64,000 nt of DNA from Enterosoma sp963544395 (lineage in GTDB: Bacteria > Bacillota_I > Bacilli_A > RFN20 > CAG-288). Positions 8,654 through 17,498 of the stretch are shown here, piece after piece. The stretch is taken from NCBI GenBank assembly GCA_963544395.1, contig CAUUFA010000002.1, forward strand, positions 90,751 through 154,750. Reading direction: 5' to 3'. The position numbers and the translations under genes were made by a program. The notes under the pieces were generated by a model. The model ran no database searches. It was not told where the DNA came from and worked only from the letters and a program-made list of their open reading frames with translations. Each line of letters begins with the position of its first letter. Position 1 is the first letter of the stretch.

Positions 8654-9178
8654 ATGATTCAAGTTTTCATCACCGAGCTTCGGGACAGAAAGGATCTGGA
8701 GATCAAGACCAGACCCTATGTCAACAAGGGAAGACTGCAGGTTCGCTACGTGAAAGGCAAATGGTCGTCTCGCGAGCTCTTAAGCAATCACGAATTCCTG
8801 GATGAAGCCGAGCCGGTGACTTACGATTACGATAAGTACAGTGAAAACTACCTGATCTTCGGGGCTTATGTAGAGGATAAATGCGTCGGATTCGCTTTAT
8901 TGGAAAAAGAATCAAGAACCCGCTACCTCTATGTGAAGGAGATCAGGACCGATGCCGATTACCTCAACCAAGGCATCGCCACCAAGCTCGCTCAGTACTG
9001 CTTCGACAAAGCGATCGCGCTCGGCTATCGTGGCATCTACGCCGTCACCGCAGATAATTACTTAGATTCCTGCCGCTTCTACTTCAACAACGGATTCCGC
9101 ATCGGCGGCCTCGACACGGAATTCTATATGGGGACCGTCAACGAAGGCAAGAAGGACATCATCTTCTACCGCGGATAA
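8654..9178 (+). CDS. GNAT family N-acetyltransferase
   Basis: The 174-residue protein has the GNAT fold, with the acetyl-CoA loop YLNQGIATKL (motif A, Q-x-x-G-x-A) near residue 105 and a C-terminal strand NNGFRIGG. The overall layout, with a long N-terminal acidic part, resembles streptothricin-type acetyltransferases, but that is a family resemblance and does not establish a resistance function. AAGGAGG sits 8 bases before the ATG, so the start is secure. A cre-like box lies upstream. It may be cotranscribed with the DUF2188 gene 54 bases downstream. Confidence 0.8.
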   Translation: MIQVFITELRDRKDLEIKTRPYVNKGRLQVRYVKGKWSSRELLSNHEFLDEAEPVTYDYDKYSENYLIFGAYVEDKCVGFALLEKESRTRYLYVKEIRTDADYLNQGIATKLAQYCFDKAIALGYRGIYAVTADNYLDSCRFYFNNGFRIGGLDTEFYMGTVNEGKKDIIFYRG

Positions 9179-9232
9179 CCTAGTCTGAAAATCCAAAAAC
9201 ACACGTACGAACGAATAAAGGAGATCTGAGAT

Positions 9233-9931
9233 ATGGCTGACGAAAAAGAGACGAAGAACGTTTCGGTTTCCCCATATGGAGAATCCTCCAGCTTCATCCG
9301 CTCCCTGATCAAACAGGAGCCTAGCGTAGAAGAACCTCTCTACACCGGACCGAAGGAAGAGATGGTCAAACCGGAAACGAAAGAAGAAGAACTGCAGGCA
9401 GAACCTGAAACCACTCAAGAAGAAGCGACTGCTCCGCAGGAAAAAGAGAAAGCCGAACCAGAACCTACTCCGGAGGTGAAAGAAGAACCGGTAGAAACGA
9501 AACCCGAAGAAACCGAAGAGGCCGCTTCGGAGACTCAAGAAGAACCCAAGATCGACATCGTCTATGACGATGACGAAGCCGCCAAGAGCCTCGACGAAGA
9601 AGATGCTAAGCCAGAGAGCGAAGAAACGGCTCCTGAAGCTGAACCTAACGAAGAAGACGAATGGGAAGACGACCCTGATCACCCGGGCCAGAAGCGCAAA
9701 AAGAAGAGATGGGCTGGAAAACTCTACAAAGGAAAGCCGAGAGTCTATCACATCTCCATCCACGGAGAAGATGGCAAATGGCAGGTCAGACTCGCCAACG
9801 GCGAGAAAGCCATCCGCCTCTTCGACACCCAGGCCGAAGGCATCGAGTTTGCCAGAGGTCTGCTCAAGACCATGGGCGGCTCCATCCGTGTTCACTCCGT
9901 CCACGGGGCGATACGGAAAGCCGGTTGGTAA
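9233..9931 (+). CDS. Acidic DUF2188 protein
   Basis: This 232-residue protein has no membrane segment or signal peptide. Residues 40-150 are a low-complexity stretch rich in Glu, Pro and Lys and are probably disordered. A basic patch (RKKKRW) follows, then a C-terminal DUF2188 domain of about 55 residues: YHIS, WQVRLANGEKAI, F-T-Q, FARGL, GGSIRVHS and IRKAGW. The same domain ends the membrane protein at 34373-35566, so the two are paralogues in that part only. The function of DUF2188 is not established. The ribosome site is AAAGGAG. A 281-residue reading frame on the opposite strand is an artefact of the repetitive codons. Confidence 0.8.
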   Translation: MADEKETKNVSVSPYGESSSFIRSLIKQEPSVEEPLYTGPKEEMVKPETKEEELQAEPETTQEEATAPQEKEKAEPEPTPEVKEEPVETKPEETEEAASETQEEPKIDIVYDDDEAAKSLDEEDAKPESEETAPEAEPNEEDEWEDDPDHPGQKRKKKRWAGKLYKGKPRVYHISIHGEDGKWQVRLANGEKAIRLFDTQAEGIEFARGLLKTMGGSIRVHSVHGAIRKAGW

Positions 9932-9942
9932 GTATCTGTATG

Positions 9943-9974
9943 CTGCCTGCTGTCAAATTCAGCGGGCAGTTTTT
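9943..9974 (+). terminator. Intrinsic terminator after DUF2188 gene
   Basis: CTGCCTGCTG (9943-9952) pairs with CAGCGGGCAG (9960-9969) with one wobble pair, followed by TTTTT. Confidence 0.8.
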
Positions 9975-10190
9975 CTTCACCGAAAAATCCAGCGAGAAAA
10001 TTTACGTTCATCTGATATTGTAAAACTGATTTTCTTTGCAGATGATAAACAACGCGGCTTGAAGTGTATCTTGAAGTGTATAAAGAGGCACTATCTTGTA
10101 TACAAGTTTTGATGAAAAGTTCTGTTTTCTTCTTCTAAATCTTCCTAAAATCCCGATATTATCGGCAAAATTTCAAAATATAAGAGCTTG
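9975..10190. other. Non-coding stretch with tandem repeat and palindrome
   Basis: No gene is supported here. CTTGAAGTGTAT occurs twice in exact tandem (10058-10069 and 10070-10081). The 12-bp perfect palindrome CTTGTATACAAG lies at 10095-10106. Its GT(AT)AC core resembles GntR-type operators. It is about 85 bases before the epimerase promoter. Confidence 0.5.
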
Positions 10191-10218
10191 TTGCTTCGCA
10201 AGAAAAAACGTTTATAAT
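10191..10218 (+). promoter_or_regulatory. Promoter of the epimerase gene
   Basis: TTGCTT (10191-10196) and a perfect TATAAT (10213-10218) are 16 bases apart, about 33 bases before the ATG. Confidence 0.65.
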
Positions 10219-10250
10219 GAATGCATACACGAGCAAGGAGGGAATAAATC

Positions 10251-11189
10251 ATGGCTCAGATCAGAAAGGCACTCATCTTCGGTGCAGCCAGCATCTCAGG
10301 CATCTCACTTGCCAAAGAGCTTCGTGATGCCGGATATATCGTGACCGGTGCCGACATCAAAGAGAACATCGACCGCTCGGCGTTTGACAATTACTTTGTG
10401 TGTGATATCACCGATGCCAAGCAAGTTGAATTCGTGATGGCGAAATCCAACCCGACGCATATCTTTGACTTAGTCGATAGCCGATCCATCGCGACCTGGA
10501 AGAGGCCGCAGTACGGTTTCCTCATCAATGAGATCGGTGCGATCAACATCTTCGAAGCGGCAAAGCACTTCCTTCTGAAGCCGAGAATCCTGTTAGCCGG
10601 TTCCTCGGACGAATACGGAGAAGCCAACCGTCCGCTCTTCGAAGGCGACACGCTCAATCCTAATACGCCCTATGGTTTAGCCAAGGCCGTTCAGGAGAAG
10701 CTAGCCGAGGTCTATCGCAAAAAGTACCATATGGATATCTTCTGCGTAAGACAATTCGATATCCTCGGTGTCGGATTCAACCGCCACTCAGTCGTTGATC
10801 TTTGGTGCGAAGTCGCAGCCGGCATCAAGAAAGGAACCTATCGTCCGGTCATGTATGTCGGTGACCTCAACGTCTACCGCGATTACCTCGATATCCGTGA
10901 CCTTGTCTCCGCCTACCGTATGATCATCGAATCCTCGAACTCCGAAGAGATCTATAACGTTGGCTATGGTATCTCCTACACCTTGAAGGAAATCCTGGAC
11001 TACATCATCTCTTTAACCGGTATGGAGATCCGGATCGATGTCGATCCGAAGATCGTCAAAGAGAAAGCGGATGAGAACAAGATCGTCAAGTGCGATCATT
11101 CCAAGATCACCAAGTCCTTGGGCTGGGAACCGCAGCACGTCATCTTCGACACCATCCGCCAAATCTACGAATCCTACCTCGTTGATTAA
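10251..11189 (+). CDS. NAD-dependent sugar-nucleotide epimerase/dehydratase
   Basis: This 312-residue extended-SDR enzyme has an N-terminal Rossmann fold, with a Gly-rich turn FGAASISG (a variant of GxxGxxG) and an acidic ADI that favours NAD(H). The active site shows AGSSDEYG and the YGLAK catalytic Tyr/Lys pair, as in GDP-mannose 4,6-dehydratase and UDP-sugar epimerases. It probably modifies a nucleotide sugar for surface polysaccharide. No neighbouring glycosyltransferase shows which sugar. AGGAGGG lies 8 bases before the ATG. It is transcribed alone and ends at a hairpin. Confidence 0.82.
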   Translation: MAQIRKALIFGAASISGISLAKELRDAGYIVTGADIKENIDRSAFDNYFVCDITDAKQVEFVMAKSNPTHIFDLVDSRSIATWKRPQYGFLINEIGAINIFEAAKHFLLKPRILLAGSSDEYGEANRPLFEGDTLNPNTPYGLAKAVQEKLAEVYRKKYHMDIFCVRQFDILGVGFNRHSVVDLWCEVAAGIKKGTYRPVMYVGDLNVYRDYLDIRDLVSAYRMIIESSNSEEIYNVGYGISYTLKEILDYIISLTGMEIRIDVDPKIVKEKADENKIVKCDHSKITKSLGWEPQHVIFDTIRQIYESYLVD

Positions 11190-11203
11190 CATCTGCTGAA
11201 TCA

Positions 11204-11242
11204 AAAAGCCATCCTCTTGAGAAACGGAGGACGGCTTTTATT
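11204..11242. terminator. Bidirectional terminator
   Basis: AAAAGCCATCCTC (11204-11216) pairs with GAGGACGGCTTTT (11227-11239) with one mismatch. A-rich and T-rich flanks serve the converging epimerase and CofE-like genes. Confidence 0.8.
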
Positions 11243-11290
11243 TTGCATTGAGATTTAATGTGGCAATCCTGATTTTAGCGAAGAGATTGT

Positions 11291-12493
11291 TCAGTTATTG
11301 GCGTAGTTATCGAAGTAGCCTTGGACAAGGACAACCGGAGTTCCCTTGTCGCCGGATCCGGAGGTCAAATCGCAGAGTGATCCGATGAGGTCGGAAAGCT
11401 GGCGCGGAGTCGTTCCTTCCGAGGCCATCTGACCTTTGAGATCGTGGTCCTTCTTGGCGATGGATTGCGTGATGGCTTCCTTCAGGGCTTCCCCTTTCAA
11501 GTCGCTGAACTGATTGTCGGCGAGGTATTTGAGCTTCAGCTCATTGGGTGTGCCTTTCAACCCGTCCGTATAGAAGGGAGAGACGACCGGATCAGCAAGC
11601 TCCCAGATCTTACCCTGAGGATCCTTGAAGGCACCGTCGCCATAGATCATCACTTCGATGTGCTTTCCGGTTTTTTCCAGCATCTCCTTCTGGATGTCAT
11701 CCACTAAGGATTTCGCATCTCGCGGGAAGAGCTTGATCTTATCCTCAGTCGCTTTGTTGGAACCTAAAAGCCCATAGGCTTCATTGTATCCGGAAGCGCC
11801 GATAGGATGATTCATGATCTCATCAAGGCCTAAGATGGTTTTCGCTCCAAGCGATCTTAAGATCCGCTTCGTTCTCTTTCTGGTGTGGATATCGCAACAG
11901 ATGACGGTATCCGTATAATCGAGGATGGCTTTCGCCTGATTGGCGAAGATGATCTCAGCCTCTGCGCCGCATTCGCGGATGAGGTTTCCGTAATATTCGA
12001 TGTAATCCACACCGGTGAAAGGATGGACGACCGAGCCGAAGAGCTCTCTGAACTGCCTTAACGACAGAACATCCGAGTAAGGATTTATGCCTTTTTCATC
12101 GATGCGGTCGATTGAAATCAGCTCATTTCCGACTTCATCGGAGGGATAAGAGAGCATCAGCACGACTTTCTTCACGCCTTTGGCGATGCCTTTCAGACAG
12201 ATGGCAAAGCGGTTGCGGGAGAGAATCGGGAAGATGACACCCACGCTCTCGCCTCCGGTTTTGGTTCTGACATCTTCAGCGATATCTTCTACCGTGCAGT
12301 AGTTACCCTGGGCGCGTGCAACGACGGATTCCGTGATGGCGATGACATCCCTGTCGTGCAGAGAGAAGCCTTCCGCCTCACTCGCCTCTAAGACCGAAGC
12401 AGTGACAATCTTCACCAGATCATCGCCTTCCCGGATGATCGGACAGCGGATACCACGGCTCACCGTGCCAACTTTTCGTTCAGACATCCTCAT
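11291..12493 (-). CDS. CofE-like gamma-glutamyl ligase family protein
   Basis: The 400-residue protein resembles coenzyme F420-0:gamma-glutamyl ligase (CofE family). It has an N-terminal Gly/Arg-rich region, TESVVARAQG near 55, repeated acidic metal-binding-like residues, and a C-terminal GSGDKGTP. The F420 enzymes add glutamate using GTP. Many Bacillota that lack F420 carry this homologue with unknown acceptor, so the substrate is open. Two ATGs lie two codons apart. AAAGGGG is 9 bases before the second (12485-12487), which is the more likely start. It stands alone between converging and diverging neighbours. Confidence 0.72.
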   Translation of the reverse strand: MRMSERKVGTVSRGIRCPIIREGDDLVKIVTASVLEASEAEGFSLHDRDVIAITESVVARAQGNYCTVEDIAEDVRTKTGGESVGVIFPILSRNRFAICLKGIAKGVKKVVLMLSYPSDEVGNELISIDRIDEKGINPYSDVLSLRQFRELFGSVVHPFTGVDYIEYYGNLIRECGAEAEIIFANQAKAILDYTDTVICCDIHTRKRTKRILRSLGAKTILGLDEIMNHPIGASGYNEAYGLLGSNKATEDKIKLFPRDAKSLVDDIQKEMLEKTGKHIEVMIYGDGAFKDPQGKIWELADPVVSPFYTDGLKGTPNELKLKYLADNQFSDLKGEALKEAITQSIAKKDHDLKGQMASEGTTPRQLSDLIGSLCDLTSGSGDKGTPVVLVQGYFDNYANN

Positions 12494-12603
12494 TGACCCC
12501 TTTCATTTTTCACGGGTAATATTTTAGCTGAACGAACCTGACTTGTGAATGGTTTTCGGCGATTCTGAGACAAAAAATCAAGAGAAAAAGCCGATATCGA
12601 TTG

Positions 12604-12612
12604 TGCTACAAT
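12604..12612 (+). promoter_or_regulatory. Extended -10 promoter of GNAT gene
   Basis: TGCTACAAT is a TGn-extended -10 without a clear -35. Predicted transcription starts only about 7 bases before the ATG at 12626. Confidence 0.45.
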
Positions 12613-12625
12613 AAAAAAAAGGATT

Positions 12626-13174
12626 ATGAACGCAGAGATTGATTTACGGGCAACCCTTCTCTCGTCAAACCGGATTATGCTCAGAGCGTTTCAGGAAGCG
12701 GACAAAACGGATGCCTATGCTTTTATGAGGGATGAAGAAAGCATGAATCTCAGCGGGTTAAGGCCGGCTAAGAACAAGCAGGATGCTGAGAGTCTTCTTC
12801 ACCATTTCATGGATTCACTTTCTGTGCTTGCTATCTATAGCAAAGAGCTAGAGCGTGTGATCGGCTTCATCGCCCTAACACCCCTCTCTCAGACAACGGT
12901 TGTCGCCTCTCAGGAAAAAGGAAGAGAAGTCTCGTATCTGATCTCTCGAGATTGCCGGGGCAGAGGCTTGATGAAAGATGCTTTGAATCTCCTGCTCTCT
13001 CATCTTTTTTTCTCAGAGAACTTTTCCTTCCTTGCTGCCTCTGTCGGAAAAGAGAACAAAAGATCAGAAAAAGTCCTCTTATCTTGCAAGTTTCAATACG
13101 ACTCTGATGTCTTTGTCAAAGATTCCTACGGAAATCTCAAAGCTTGCAGTTATTACCTCTTAAGGAGAGACTGA
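12626..13174 (+). CDS. RimJ/RimL-type N-acetyltransferase
   Basis: This 182-residue GNAT protein has the RimJ/RimL pattern: SNRIMLRAFQEAD at the start, a central VSYLISRDCRGRGLM acetyl-CoA loop (R-G-R-G), and ENKRSEKVLLSCKFQ near 145. Relatives acetylate the N-terminal residue of ribosomal proteins or small molecules, and the target here cannot be read from sequence. The ATG follows AAAAGGATT, a short-spaced ribosome site. It is monocistronic and followed by the CHASE-GGDEF gene with its own promoter. Confidence 0.78.
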   Translation: MNAEIDLRATLLSSNRIMLRAFQEADKTDAYAFMRDEESMNLSGLRPAKNKQDAESLLHHFMDSLSVLAIYSKELERVIGFIALTPLSQTTVVASQEKGREVSYLISRDCRGRGLMKDALNLLLSHLFFSENFSFLAASVGKENKRSEKVLLSCKFQYDSDVFVKDSYGNLKACSYYLLRRD

Positions 13175-13214
13175 GTTTTGAACAATCCGTCAATTTAACG
13201 AAAACAGAAACCTA

Positions 13215-13244
13215 TTTTCAAAACAACATTTCATAGCTTATAAT
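13215..13244 (+). promoter_or_regulatory. Promoter of the CHASE-GGDEF gene
   Basis: A perfect TATAAT (13239-13244) is preceded by TTTTCA at 18 bases or TTCAAA at 16 bases. Confidence 0.5.
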
Positions 13245-13267
13245 CTAGAAAAGAAAGACCGCATCTT

Positions 13268-14617
13268 ATGAAACAGGTCATCAAGAGGATCCTCATCAAG
13301 ATCACGCTCACCCTCGTGGCTTTCATCGCCGTCTTTTTGAGTATGTTTTCCATCGTGAAGAATCAGGTCTCCAAAGGCATCGCCTCTGTCCGGGAAAGTG
13401 TGCAGACGAGAGCTGATCTAAGAAGCAACGAGATTCAGGATGAGCTCTCCCGTGCCAAGCACATCACAGAATCTCTCGGTCTCATCATTGACAACAATCC
13501 ATCCCATACCATCGATGACTTCCCTTCAATTGCAAAACGACTCCTTTCTGATAACACCTACATCTCCTCGTTGCAGCTTGCGCCAAACGGCATCGTCGGA
13601 GACGATAACTACCCTTATGATGAAAACGTCAAGATGGATCTGTTTGACGATCCCAAACGAGGACCGATCGCCACCTACTCCAGAGATCATCACCTAGCGA
13701 CCTTGCAAGGTCCCTTCGCCTTAAGACAGAGCGGAATCGGCATGGTCTTACGCAATCCCGTCTACCTAGGGCCCTCGCAGAACACTTCCGATTTCTGGGG
13801 CTTCACCATCGCCGTCTTAAGCGTTCCGCAGACTTTCCAGAGCGCCTTCCTTTCCATGGAGAGAAGGGGACTTCAGTACGTTCTCTCCAAAACCGATCCA
13901 AACAGCAACACCTATCTCATGGTGCACTCGAACCTCAGCGAGAACAAGAAGCTCGACGACCCAGTAGTAACCGAATTTGAAGCACTCGGCTGCCGCTGGA
14001 AGCTTGAAGTCGTGCCTCTAAGCGGCTGGAAAAAGAAACACGCCTATGCGGACCTGACGATCTCCGGTCTCATCTTCAGCCTACTCTTTGCCGGCATGAT
14101 CTATCTGATACTCGTCCTCGCCGAACGGCGAAGAAAGATGATGGATCTCTCCTATTTCGATGCGCTTACTTCGGCGAGAAACCGTCGCTCCTTTGATAGC
14201 AGCCTCCGAAGGCGTTTTAAGAAGAAGAAACCCTGCGGTATCTTCTATCTCGATATCAATTACTTCAAGAACGTCAACGACAGCTACGGTCACGATAAAG
14301 GCGATGCGGTCTTGCAGGAAGTCTCCTCCCGATTGATGTTCTGCTCTCCTTATCTCCTTTATCGCATCGGCGGCGATGAGTTTGTCATACTCGTCGATGA
14401 AGCCTTGACGGATGAGCAGTACCGCGACGTGTTGGTCAAGATCGTCCGCACCTCTGAAAAACCTATCCTGACCCACGGTCAGAGCATCGAAGTCTCTTAT
14501 GCCATCGGCTTAGCGAGATATCCGGACGATGCCTTGACCTCCGATGATCTCCTCAAGATCGCCGATGAGCGGATGTACCTCGATAAAGCCAAACAGCACG
14601 CCAGACTGAAAACATAA
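13268..14617 (+). CDS. CHASE-domain diguanylate cyclase
   Basis: The protein has 449 residues: one membrane segment (about 10-33), an extracellular CHASE-type sensor (about 45-250), a second membrane segment (about 265-288) and a GGDEF domain (about 295-445). CHASE features include QLAPNGIV, GPFAL, RNPVYLG and WGFTIAVL. The catalytic part has FDALTSARNRR, YLDINYFK, NDSYGHDKGD and RIGGDEF, all intact. It lacks an RxxD I-site. It should sense a small external ligand and make c-di-GMP. The ribosome site before the ATG is weak. Confidence 0.88.
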   Translation: MKQVIKRILIKITLTLVAFIAVFLSMFSIVKNQVSKGIASVRESVQTRADLRSNEIQDELSRAKHITESLGLIIDNNPSHTIDDFPSIAKRLLSDNTYISSLQLAPNGIVGDDNYPYDENVKMDLFDDPKRGPIATYSRDHHLATLQGPFALRQSGIGMVLRNPVYLGPSQNTSDFWGFTIAVLSVPQTFQSAFLSMERRGLQYVLSKTDPNSNTYLMVHSNLSENKKLDDPVVTEFEALGCRWKLEVVPLSGWKKKHAYADLTISGLIFSLLFAGMIYLILVLAERRRKMMDLSYFDALTSARNRRSFDSSLRRRFKKKKPCGIFYLDINYFKNVNDSYGHDKGDAVLQEVSSRLMFCSPYLLYRIGGDEFVILVDEALTDEQYRDVLVKIVRTSEKPILTHGQSIEVSYAIGLARYPDDALTSDDLLKIADERMYLDKAKQHARLKT

Positions 14618-14618
14618 G

Positions 14619-14650
14619 AAAAGCCAAGCCTGCGACCGACCTGGCTTTTT
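14619..14650. terminator. Bidirectional terminator
   Basis: AAAAGCCA (14619-14626) pairs with TGGCTTTT (14642-14649), between the converging GGDEF and GDPD genes. Confidence 0.7.
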
Positions 14651-14663
14651 AGATTGCTCTTCT

Positions 14664-15401
14664 TTACTTATTCTGAAGCAAGGATTTGACTTCCTCAGCA
14701 TCCAGGTGCTGGAACGTCACCTGATCGCAGTAAGGAAGAGAGGATTTCAAGACCTCCATCGATTCGACGGTCCAGATGTTGACCATGTGATGCTTTTGAT
14801 ACCGCCTCACCTTCTTCATCGAGAGGAAGGTGTATTCGAGGTCGACGCCTTCGAAGAAACGACGGAAATGATAGACATAGTCGTGCTTGCCATCATGAGC
14901 GACAAGCAGCTCTCTCATGAAGCCAGAGCCTTTGAAGGGGAAGAGAGCCCTGGGATCAAAGGAGATCAGAACGATGTTCTTCTTATTCTGAATGGACTTC
15001 AGTTCTTCCGCCAGACGCTTGGCAAGCGGCTTGTAGTTCTTCTCGTAGACCTTGAGCTCGATGACGATTGGAACCCGCTCGTTCGTCCTCTCAAGCACTT
15101 CCCTCAGCGTCGGAATCACTTCGCCGTCAAGAAGGCGGTAATCCCTGCGGATCTCACTCGAGCTTAAATGCTCGATGATGCCCTTCTTTCCGGTGGTTCT
15201 TAAAAGCTCAGAATCATGGCAGACGATGAGCTCATTATCCGTGGTCAGATGGATGTCGAGCTCAAAGGCCATATGGTGCTTCATGGCATTCTCGAAGGCG
15301 AGCATGCCGTTTTCCGTGAACGACTCATTATGAAGTCCGCGGTGACAGATGCCCCGCAACAGAAGCGGGCTGGTGTTTTGACGGAAGAGATCTTTCTTCA
15401 T
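14664..15401 (-). CDS. Glycerophosphodiester phosphodiesterase
   Basis: This 245-residue protein of the GDPD family has HRG (H20, R21), the metal acids E47 and D49 in FELDIHLT, and the second catalytic His in VCHDSELL (H62). It has no signal peptide, so it works in the cytoplasm, splitting glycerophosphodiesters into glycerol 3-phosphate and an alcohol. It starts 12 bases after the GPH/MFS-type transporter, so the two are one operon and the transporter may import its substrate or a related solute. The product would feed the GlpA-like dehydrogenase encoded at 36352. Confidence 0.9.
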   Translation of the reverse strand: MKKDLFRQNTSPLLLRGICHRGLHNESFTENGMLAFENAMKHHMAFELDIHLTTDNELIVCHDSELLRTTGKKGIIEHLSSSEIRRDYRLLDGEVIPTLREVLERTNERVPIVIELKVYEKNYKPLAKRLAEELKSIQNKKNIVLISFDPRALFPFKGSGFMRELLVAHDGKHDYVYHFRRFFEGVDLEYTFLSMKKVRRYQKHHMVNIWTVESMEVLKSSLPYCDQVTFQHLDAEEVKSLLQNK

Positions 15402-15413
15402 CGCAGGCCTTCT

Positions 15414-16904
15414 TTAGTCATCGCTTCCGAAGGCTTCGATGCCTTTGGAGATGCTGGTTTTATTCAGTTTGACGCTGCGGACAAAAAGGAAGACAGCAAG
15501 AGAGATGCCAAGGCAGATGAGCGCATAGACAGGAAGGTAGCCGAAGTTGAAGACAGGAAGCATCAGAAGAGCGCCCAGAGCGACCGGCGTGATGGTCTGC
15601 GCAGCCATGGAGGAAGCGTAGTAGTAACCGGTGAATCTGCCGATCTTCTTGGTGGAGCAGAGCTCGACGACCATCGGGAAAGAGTTGAGATGGACTAAGG
15701 ACATGCCGAAGCCCTTCAGCACCCAGACGATGTAGATGGAGATCGGGAATCTTCCGGCACCGGCTGAACCCTTGAGGATGGTGAACGTCATGATCGTCCA
15801 GAAGAGATAAGCGGAGAGGGTTAAGATCAGACCCGAGACAATCGTCCACTTCCTCCCGATCTTCTGCGCAATGAATCCGCCGATCGCAAAACCGATGACC
15901 GAGCCTAAGCCGCCCACGATCGTATTGACCATATTCGAACGCGAAGAAGCACCGAGATAAGAGATGGTGTAGTTGCCCATGAAGGTTCCGATGCCGTTAT
16001 CGGCCATGAACCAGAAGAACTCAGCGACGAGGATGAGGAGAAGCATCGTCTTGTTGGCTTTGCTCATCGGCTTATCATCGTCGACGCGGTCGACGACCTC
16101 CGCCTCCTCTTCGCCCCGGGCAAGCTCATCCTTCATCTCGTCTTCGATCTTGTTTTCCTTGATCGTGAAGAAGAGGACGAGCGCAGAGACGATCATCAGA
16201 ACCGAAGCGACTAAGAAGGGGATCTCGATCGTCCAGATATTATAGGTAGCCGGGATCTTCGTTCCGGTCGCCTTATCCACCTTGGTGCCGAGATATTCGG
16301 AGAGGACAAAGAAGATACCGACGATGGTAGCGAACGCGCCGCCGATGTAACCCATGATGTTGATGATGCCGTTGGCCTTGGAGCGGAGCGGCTTCGGGGT
16401 CATATCCGGCATGAGAGCGACCGCCGGATTACGATACATCATCATGAAGCAGACGACGATCGCCATCATCGCGATGACACCGCCGACCTGATGATAATGG
16501 AAGAGGAGAGGAATGAAGGGGAAGGCGACAGCCGAGACAAAGGTTCCGATGAGGATGTAAGGCATACGCTTGCCGATTTTGGTGTGTGTCTTATCGGAGA
16601 GATTTCCGAAGATCGGTAGCAAGACCAACGCTGCCAAGTTGTCTAAGGCCATCATGATGCCGACAAGATACTGAACGGACTCAATCTCTTCGCCGGTCGC
16701 ATCGCGGAGCTCTTTTCCGTACTGAGCCCGGACGAACATCTCCTGAAGGAAGGTCGGACACCACGAATCGTAGACTTGCCAAAGAAGCAGAATGCCGAAG
16801 AAAGCGAAACCGATGATGAAGGTCCGTTTCAGATTCAGCTTCAGAGGCTTGTTCTCTCCGCTAGGAGAGACATTCGAACCGAATGAAGAACTGTTTTGTG
16901 CCAT
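15414..16904 (-). CDS. MFS/GPH-type sugar:cation symporter
   Basis: This 496-residue, 12-segment carrier is close to the GPH (MelB-like) and SLC45-type major facilitators. It has the conserved cytoplasmic loop GNLSDKTHTKIGKRMPY after segment 2 and an acidic loop between segments 6 and 7 (about residues 255-280). The substrate is not evident. Because it is cotranscribed with a GDPD and preceded by a cre-like box, a sugar, sugar alcohol or glycerophosphodiester is plausible. The ATG follows GAGG at about 8 bases. It diverges from the ABC importer operon across a shared control region. Confidence 0.8.
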   Translation of the reverse strand: MAQNSSSFGSNVSPSGENKPLKLNLKRTFIIGFAFFGILLLWQVYDSWCPTFLQEMFVRAQYGKELRDATGEEIESVQYLVGIMMALDNLAALVLLPIFGNLSDKTHTKIGKRMPYILIGTFVSAVAFPFIPLLFHYHQVGGVIAMMAIVVCFMMMYRNPAVALMPDMTPKPLRSKANGIINIMGYIGGAFATIVGIFFVLSEYLGTKVDKATGTKIPATYNIWTIEIPFLVASVLMIVSALVLFFTIKENKIEDEMKDELARGEEEAEVVDRVDDDKPMSKANKTMLLLILVAEFFWFMADNGIGTFMGNYTISYLGASSRSNMVNTIVGGLGSVIGFAIGGFIAQKIGRKWTIVSGLILTLSAYLFWTIMTFTILKGSAGAGRFPISIYIVWVLKGFGMSLVHLNSFPMVVELCSTKKIGRFTGYYYASSMAAQTITPVALGALLMLPVFNFGYLPVYALICLGISLAVFLFVRSVKLNKTSISKGIEAFGSDD

Positions 16905-17382
16905 AAAAAATACCTCATGACTATTATGCTAAGCGCTTTCTTCTCAAAAAACAAAGCAAATTCGACCAATTTGAATTAATTTTAGACAAATTCATCAAAA
17001 TGGTGATGAGAAATACTAGAAAGCTTTCAAAGTGTGGGATAAACGCTTTTGGATCGGCATGATTCGGCTATAAAGATGGAAACGCAATGAAAGAGGATAA
17101 CCCAGTATGTCCTAGAATTCCTAGACCTTTGGAAACTATCTCACAAAACGGCCCCAATCTATTCCTTGTCAAAAGTCTGACACATTTTAACATTTGATAT
17201 AATTTGAAAGAAAAACTTTGGAACTTTATCAAAACGGTTGCACAGACAAGAAACACTATTGTTTTCACTATGTTTTATAGAAAAAGCATGGAAATCCTGT
17301 TGCATAAACAAGAAAGGCCTCAAATTCAAAACCTATAATTTGCCCAAAACAGCCATAAACTTGTATACATCACCGCTGTTTC
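16905..17382. other. AT-rich divergent control region
   Basis: No gene is supported. A cre-like box (16928-16941) lies just before the minus-strand transporter. The region also holds the perfect 10-bp palindrome GAAAGCTTTC (17019-17028). The rest shows nothing I can assign. Confidence 0.5.
16928..16941. promoter_or_regulatory. cre-like box before the GPH/MFS transporter
   Basis: The site GCTAAGCGCTTTCT matches 12 of 14 positions of the cre consensus. It lies 24 bases from the transporter ATG, where a bound repressor would block initiation. Confidence 0.5.
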
Positions 17383-17412
17383 TTGACGATTGACCTGATG
17401 AGTCATTACACT
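17383..17412 (+). promoter_or_regulatory. Promoter of the ABC importer operon
   Basis: TTGACG (17383-17388) and TACACT (17407-17412) are 18 bases apart. Transcription should start near 17419, directly in front of a cre-like site. Confidence 0.6.
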
Positions 17413-17420
17413 TTTAGACA

Positions 17421-17454
17421 TGACGAAGCGCTTACAGAAATCGTTTCGTAAACG
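17421..17454. promoter_or_regulatory. cre-like box and LacI-like half-sites after promoter
   Basis: GAAGCGCTTACA fits the conserved part of a cre box (11 of 14 overall for 17423-17436). It is followed by TCGTTTCGTAAACG (17441-17454), another CG-centred motif of LacI-family type. Their place downstream of the transcription start suits repression by roadblock. Confidence 0.45.
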
Positions 17455-17498
17455 TTCGTATCGTGGTAACACAAGAAAGACCAAAAGGAGGACTTACC

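Noticed and set aside
9062..9904. A 280-codon open frame on the minus strand
   Set aside because: It lies opposite the Glu/Lys/Pro-rich DUF2188 gene. Its Phe/Leu/Arg-rich product is the antisense of GAA and GAG codons, and it has no ribosome site.
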